A DNA stretch of 64,000 nucleotides from Streptomyces sp. CB00316 (GTDB lineage: Bacteria; Actinomycetota; Actinomycetes; Streptomycetales; Streptomycetaceae), in NCBI RefSeq assembly GCF_001905595.1, contig NZ_LIXI01000005.1, positions 372,001-436,000 of the forward strand, in the 5' to 3' direction. Numbering within the stretch: position 1 is the first letter of the stretch; each line of letters starts with the position of its first letter. Of this stretch, positions 61,188 to 64,000 are shown piece by piece. The notes under the pieces were generated by a model. That model ran no database searches. It saw only the letters and a list, made by a program, of their open reading frames with translations, and had not been told where the DNA came from. A program made the translations under genes and the position numbers.

Positions 61188-64000
61188 CTACTCCACCACC
61201 TGCCGCCCCTCCGGCTGCGCGCTGCACGAGGCGCGGAAGGTGCAGTGGGTGCAGTGGGTGCCGGTGGTCGGCGTGAACCGTTCGTCCAGGACCCTTCCGG
61301 CGGCCGTCGCGAGCAGGTCGGAGACCCACTCCCCGGCCAGCGGTTCCTGCGCCTGCACCTGGGGGAACGCGTCGCCGCCCTCCTTCCTGGGGGCGGGTCG
61401 GCGGAGCTGGACCAGTTCGGCGCCGCCGGGTTCGGGCCGCCGGCCGTCGAAGACCTCGTCGACCGCGCCCTCGCGGACGGCCAGCTGGTAGACGGCGAGC
61501 TGCGGGTGGGTGGCGACCTCGTCCTTGGTGGGCGCGCCCTTGCCGGTCTTGAAGTCGACGACGTACGCCCTTCCCTCGGCGTCCTCCTCCACCCGGTCCA
61601 TCGAGCCCCGGATGCGGACGGCGTACGCGCCCGCCTCCAGGGTCACGTCGAAGTCGTGCTCGCTGACGGCGGGGGTGCGGCCGCCGCGGTCCAGGACGTG
61701 CCAGTGCAGGAAGCGCTCCAGGGCGGCGCGGGCCTGGTCCTTCTCCTGCTCGGACTTCCAGGGGGCGTCGAAGGCGAGGCCGTTCCAGACGGAGTCCAGG
61801 CGCTCCATGAGGACGTCGAGGTCGGCGGGTGTACGGCCGGAGGCGACCTCGTCGGCGAGTACGTGGACGACGTTGCCGAACCCCTGGGCGGCGGTGGCCG
61901 GGGTGTCGGCCTTCACCTCGCGGCCCAGGAACCACTGGAGGGCGCAGGTGTTGGCGAGCTGGTCCAGGGCGGAGCCGGAGAGGGTGACGGGCTGGTCGCG
62001 GTCGCGCAGCGGGACTGCGGAGCGGGTCGGTTCGTCCAGGCCCCACCAGCGGGACGGGTGGGCGGCGGGCACCAGTGCCTGGCCCTCGTCGTCGGTGAGC
62101 GCGGCGAGCCGGGCGAGCCGGTGGGCGGCGGCGTCGCGCAGGGCGTCGGATGCGGCCGGGTCGACGGTGGTGGCGCGCAGCTCGGCGACGAGTGCGGCGA
62201 CGGCGAGGGGGCGGCGCGGGCGGCCGGTGACGTCGCGGGGTTCGACGCCCAGCTCGGTCAGGAAGCGGGAGGGCTGGTCGCCGTCGTCGGCGGGGGCCTT
62301 CACGGCGGTGACGACGAGGCGCTCGCGGGCGCGGGTGGCGGCGACGTAGAAGAGGCGGCGCTCCTCGGCGAGGAGGGCGCCGGGCGTGAGGGGTTCGGCG
62401 AGCCCGTCGCGGCCGATCAGGTCCGCCTCCAGGAGGGAGCCCCGGCGGCGGAGGTCGGGCCAGAGCCCTTCCTGGACCCCGGCGACGACGACGAACCGCC
62501 ACTGGAGGCCCTTGGAGCGGTGGGCGGTCATCAGGCGTACGGCGTCGGGGCGGGCGGTCCGCCGGGAGAGGGTGTCGGCGGCGATGTCCTGGGCGTCGAC
62601 CTCTTCCAGGAAGTTGAGCGCCCCGCGCCCGCCGGTGCGCTCCTCGGCGCGCGCGGCCGTGTCGAAAAGGGCGCACACCGCGTCGAGATCCCGGTCGGCG
62701 TTGCGTCCGCCCGCCCCGCCGCGCAGCGCGGCCCGCTCCAGCCTGCCCGGCCAAGGGGTGCCGTTCCACAGGGCCCACAGGGCCTCCTCCGCGGTCCCGC
62801 CGCCTTCGAGAAGCTCGCGGGCCGTGCGCAGGAGCGCGCCGAGGCGCTGGGCGCCGTGGGCGTACGCCGGATCGTGGGTGACCAGGCGTTCGGGCTCGGC
62901 CAGGGCTCGGGCGAGCAAAGCGTCGGAGGGGGCGGGGACCCGGATTCCGGCGGCGCGCTCCTCGTCGCGCAGGGCCCGGCCGAGGCGGCGGAGGTCGGCG
63001 GCGTCCATGGAGCCGAGAGGGGAGGTGAGGAGGGTGAGGGCGGTCTCGGTGCCGAGCCAGAGGGCGGTTCCGTCGTCGCCCTGCCCCTCGTCGGCCCGGC
63101 CCGTGCGCAGCGCCGCCGTCGCCACCGTCCGCAGGGCGGTCAGCAGCGGGGCGACGGCCGGTTCGTGGCGGAGCGGGAGGTCGTCGCCGTCGACCTCCAG
63201 GGGGACGCCCGCCGAGGTGAGGGCGCGGCGGACGGCGGGCAGCGAGCGGCCTCCGGCCCGTACCAGCACGGCCATCTCGCGCCACGGGACCCCGTCCTCC
63301 AGGTGGGCGCGGCGCAGCAGATCCGCGATGTTGTCCAGCTCCGTGGAGGCGGTCGGGTAGGTGTACGTCTCCACCCGGCCGCCCTCCCGGACGGCGTGCA
63401 GGTCGCGGTGGGCGCGGACGGTGTCGGCGGGCAGCCGGGTCAGCGGCATCCGGCGGGTGAGCAGGCGGGTCGCCGCGAGCAGGCCGGAACCGGAGCGCCG
63501 CGAGGTGGTGAGGACGCCCACGGGTGCGGGGGTGCCGTCGGCCCGCCGGAAGGTGTCGGGGAATTCGAGGATGCCGTTCACATCGGCGCCCCGGAACGTG
63601 TAGATCGACTGGTCCGGATCGCCGAAGGCCACCAGCGTCCGGCCGCCGCCCGCCCCACGCCCCCGGCTTCCGCCTCCGGTGTGCGCCCCGCGCCCCGGGT
63701 TCCCGGCCAGGGCGTGCAGCAAGCGCACCTGGGCCGGGTCGGTGTCCTGGTACTCGTCGACGTACACCGCGTCGTACGCCCCGGCCAGCTGCGCCGAGAC
63801 CTCGGGGCGCTCCGCGAGCAGCACCGCGCGGTGGACCAGCTCCGCGTAGTCCAGCACGCCCTGGGCGTCGAGCACGTCCAGGTACTCGGCGAGGAACTGG
63901 GCCGCCGCGCTCCAGTCCGGGCGGCCCGTCCGGCGGGCGAAGGCGGCCAGCGCGTCCGGGCCGAGGCCCAGGTCGCGGCTGCGGGCGAGCACGGCGCGCA
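61188..64000 (-). CDS. adnA: ATP-dependent helicase-nuclease subunit AdnA, 5'-truncated by the window edge
   Basis: The visible part covers about 937 codons; the N-terminus with Walker A is outside. It contains VDEYQDTDPAQVRLLHALAG, GDPDQSIYTFRGADVN, ERRLFYVAATRARERL and a C-terminal RecB-like nuclease (GSMDRVEEDAEGRAYVVDFK, then TGKGAPTKDEVATHPQLAVY). Cysteines for an iron-sulfur cluster are seen at NTCALQWFLGRE and THCTHCTFRASC (pattern C...CxxCx5C), as in the AdnA/AddB type. It precedes adnB by 72 bp, so the two form one operon. Confidence 0.94.
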   Translation of the reverse strand, partial: RAVLARSRDLGLGPDALAAFARRTGRPDWSAAAQFLAEYLDVLDAQGVLDYAELVHRAVLLAERPEVSAQLAGAYDAVYVDEYQDTDPAQVRLLHALAGNPGRGAHTGGGSRGRGAGGGRTLVAFGDPDQSIYTFRGADVNGILEFPDTFRRADGTPAPVGVLTTSRRSGSGLLAATRLLTRRMPLTRLPADTVRAHRDLHAVREGGRVETYTYPTASTELDNIADLLRRAHLEDGVPWREMAVLVRAGGRSLPAVRRALTSAGVPLEVDGDDLPLRHEPAVAPLLTALRTVATAALRTGRADEGQGDDGTALWLGTETALTLLTSPLGSMDAADLRRLGRALRDEERAAGIRVPAPSDALLARALAEPERLVTHDPAYAHGAQRLGALLRTARELLEGGGTAEEALWALWNGTPWPGRLERAALRGGAGGRNADRDLDAVCALFDTAARAEERTGGRGALNFLEEVDAQDIAADTLSRRTARPDAVRLMTAHRSKGLQWRFVVVAGVQEGLWPDLRRRGSLLEADLIGRDGLAEPLTPGALLAEERRLFYVAATRARERLVVTAVKAPADDGDQPSRFLTELGVEPRDVTGRPRRPLAVAALVAELRATTVDPAASDALRDAAAHRLARLAALTDDEGQALVPAAHPSRWWGLDEPTRSAVPLRDRDQPVTLSGSALDQLANTCALQWFLGREVKADTPATAAQGFGNVVHVLADEVASGRTPADLDVLMERLDSVWNGLAFDAPWKSEQEKDQARAALERFLHWHVLDRGGRTPAVSEHDFDVTLEAGAYAVRIRGSMDRVEEDAEGRAYVVDFKTGKGAPTKDEVATHPQLAVYQLAVREGAVDEVFDGRRPEPGGAELVQLRRPAPRKEGGDAFPQVQAQEPLAGEWVSDLLATAAGRVLDERFTPTTGTHCTHCTFRASCSAQPEGRQVVE

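Overview
This is a high-GC actinobacterial chromosome segment, almost certainly Streptomyces. It holds the DasR/Das locus, sigR-rsrA, wblC (whiB7), adnAB and a class Ia nrdAB preceded by a cobalamin riboswitch. Codons are mostly G/C-ending, many starts are GTG, and gene order resembles the core region of S. coelicolor around SCO5240-SCO5183 (synteny recalled from knowledge, not computed). I see no insertion sequence, prophage, CRISPR array or other sign of recent acquisition; this is core chromosome.

Left part (1-9100): aminosugar metabolism. A PdtaS-like sensor kinase runs off the left edge. Then come a SIS-domain protein, divergent nagB, and the dasA-dasB-dasC-dasD chitobiose/N-acetylglucosamine uptake and hydrolysis operon facing dasR. 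I found DasR operators (dre) between dasA and dasR, in front of nagB and, less expectedly, upstream of the pdtaS-like gene. Next are cstA plus a YbdD-like small protein.

Nucleotide and regulator block (11600-19230): candidate paired NrdR boxes, a B12 riboswitch and nrdA-nrdB; a methyltransferase/TetR divergent pair sharing a perfect 11-bp-arm operator; a GlxA/AraC-type regulator with two direct repeats upstream; and a secreted M15 zinc D-Ala-D-Ala carboxypeptidase.

Redox and housekeeping block (19400-32100): peptide deformylase, a TPR protein, sigR-rsrA with a perfect sigma-R promoter, an alpha/beta hydrolase, an HMCES-type DNA-protein crosslink protein, an M50-like membrane protein, aroA-rsgA, a Gdx/SugE exporter, hisN, a CBS protein, and catalase divergent from a Fur-family regulator with a perfect operator.

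Middle (32100-44100): two identical initiator tRNA genes flank a Sel1-repeat protein. They are followed by UPF0182, a PPA1309-type protein, a Lon-like PDZ protease, a 56-residue membrane protein, moaE, an epimerase, a zincin_2 protein and a Nudix hydrolase.

Right part (44000-64000): a TerD-AIM24 fusion followed by two stand-alone AIM24 proteins, a YgjP-like M48 peptidase, an orphan ThiF/E1-like protein with an ABC1 kinase, wblC with its leader uORF and attenuator, uvrD2 divergent from a sigma-R-controlled mycoredoxin, nudC, an M20 dipeptidase and adnB-adnA (adnA runs off the right edge).

Three themes link the genes: aminosugar sensing by DasR; thiol-oxidative and antibiotic stress (SigR/RsrA, mycoredoxin, WblC, catalase/Fur); and DNA repair (UvrD2, AdnAB, HMCES).
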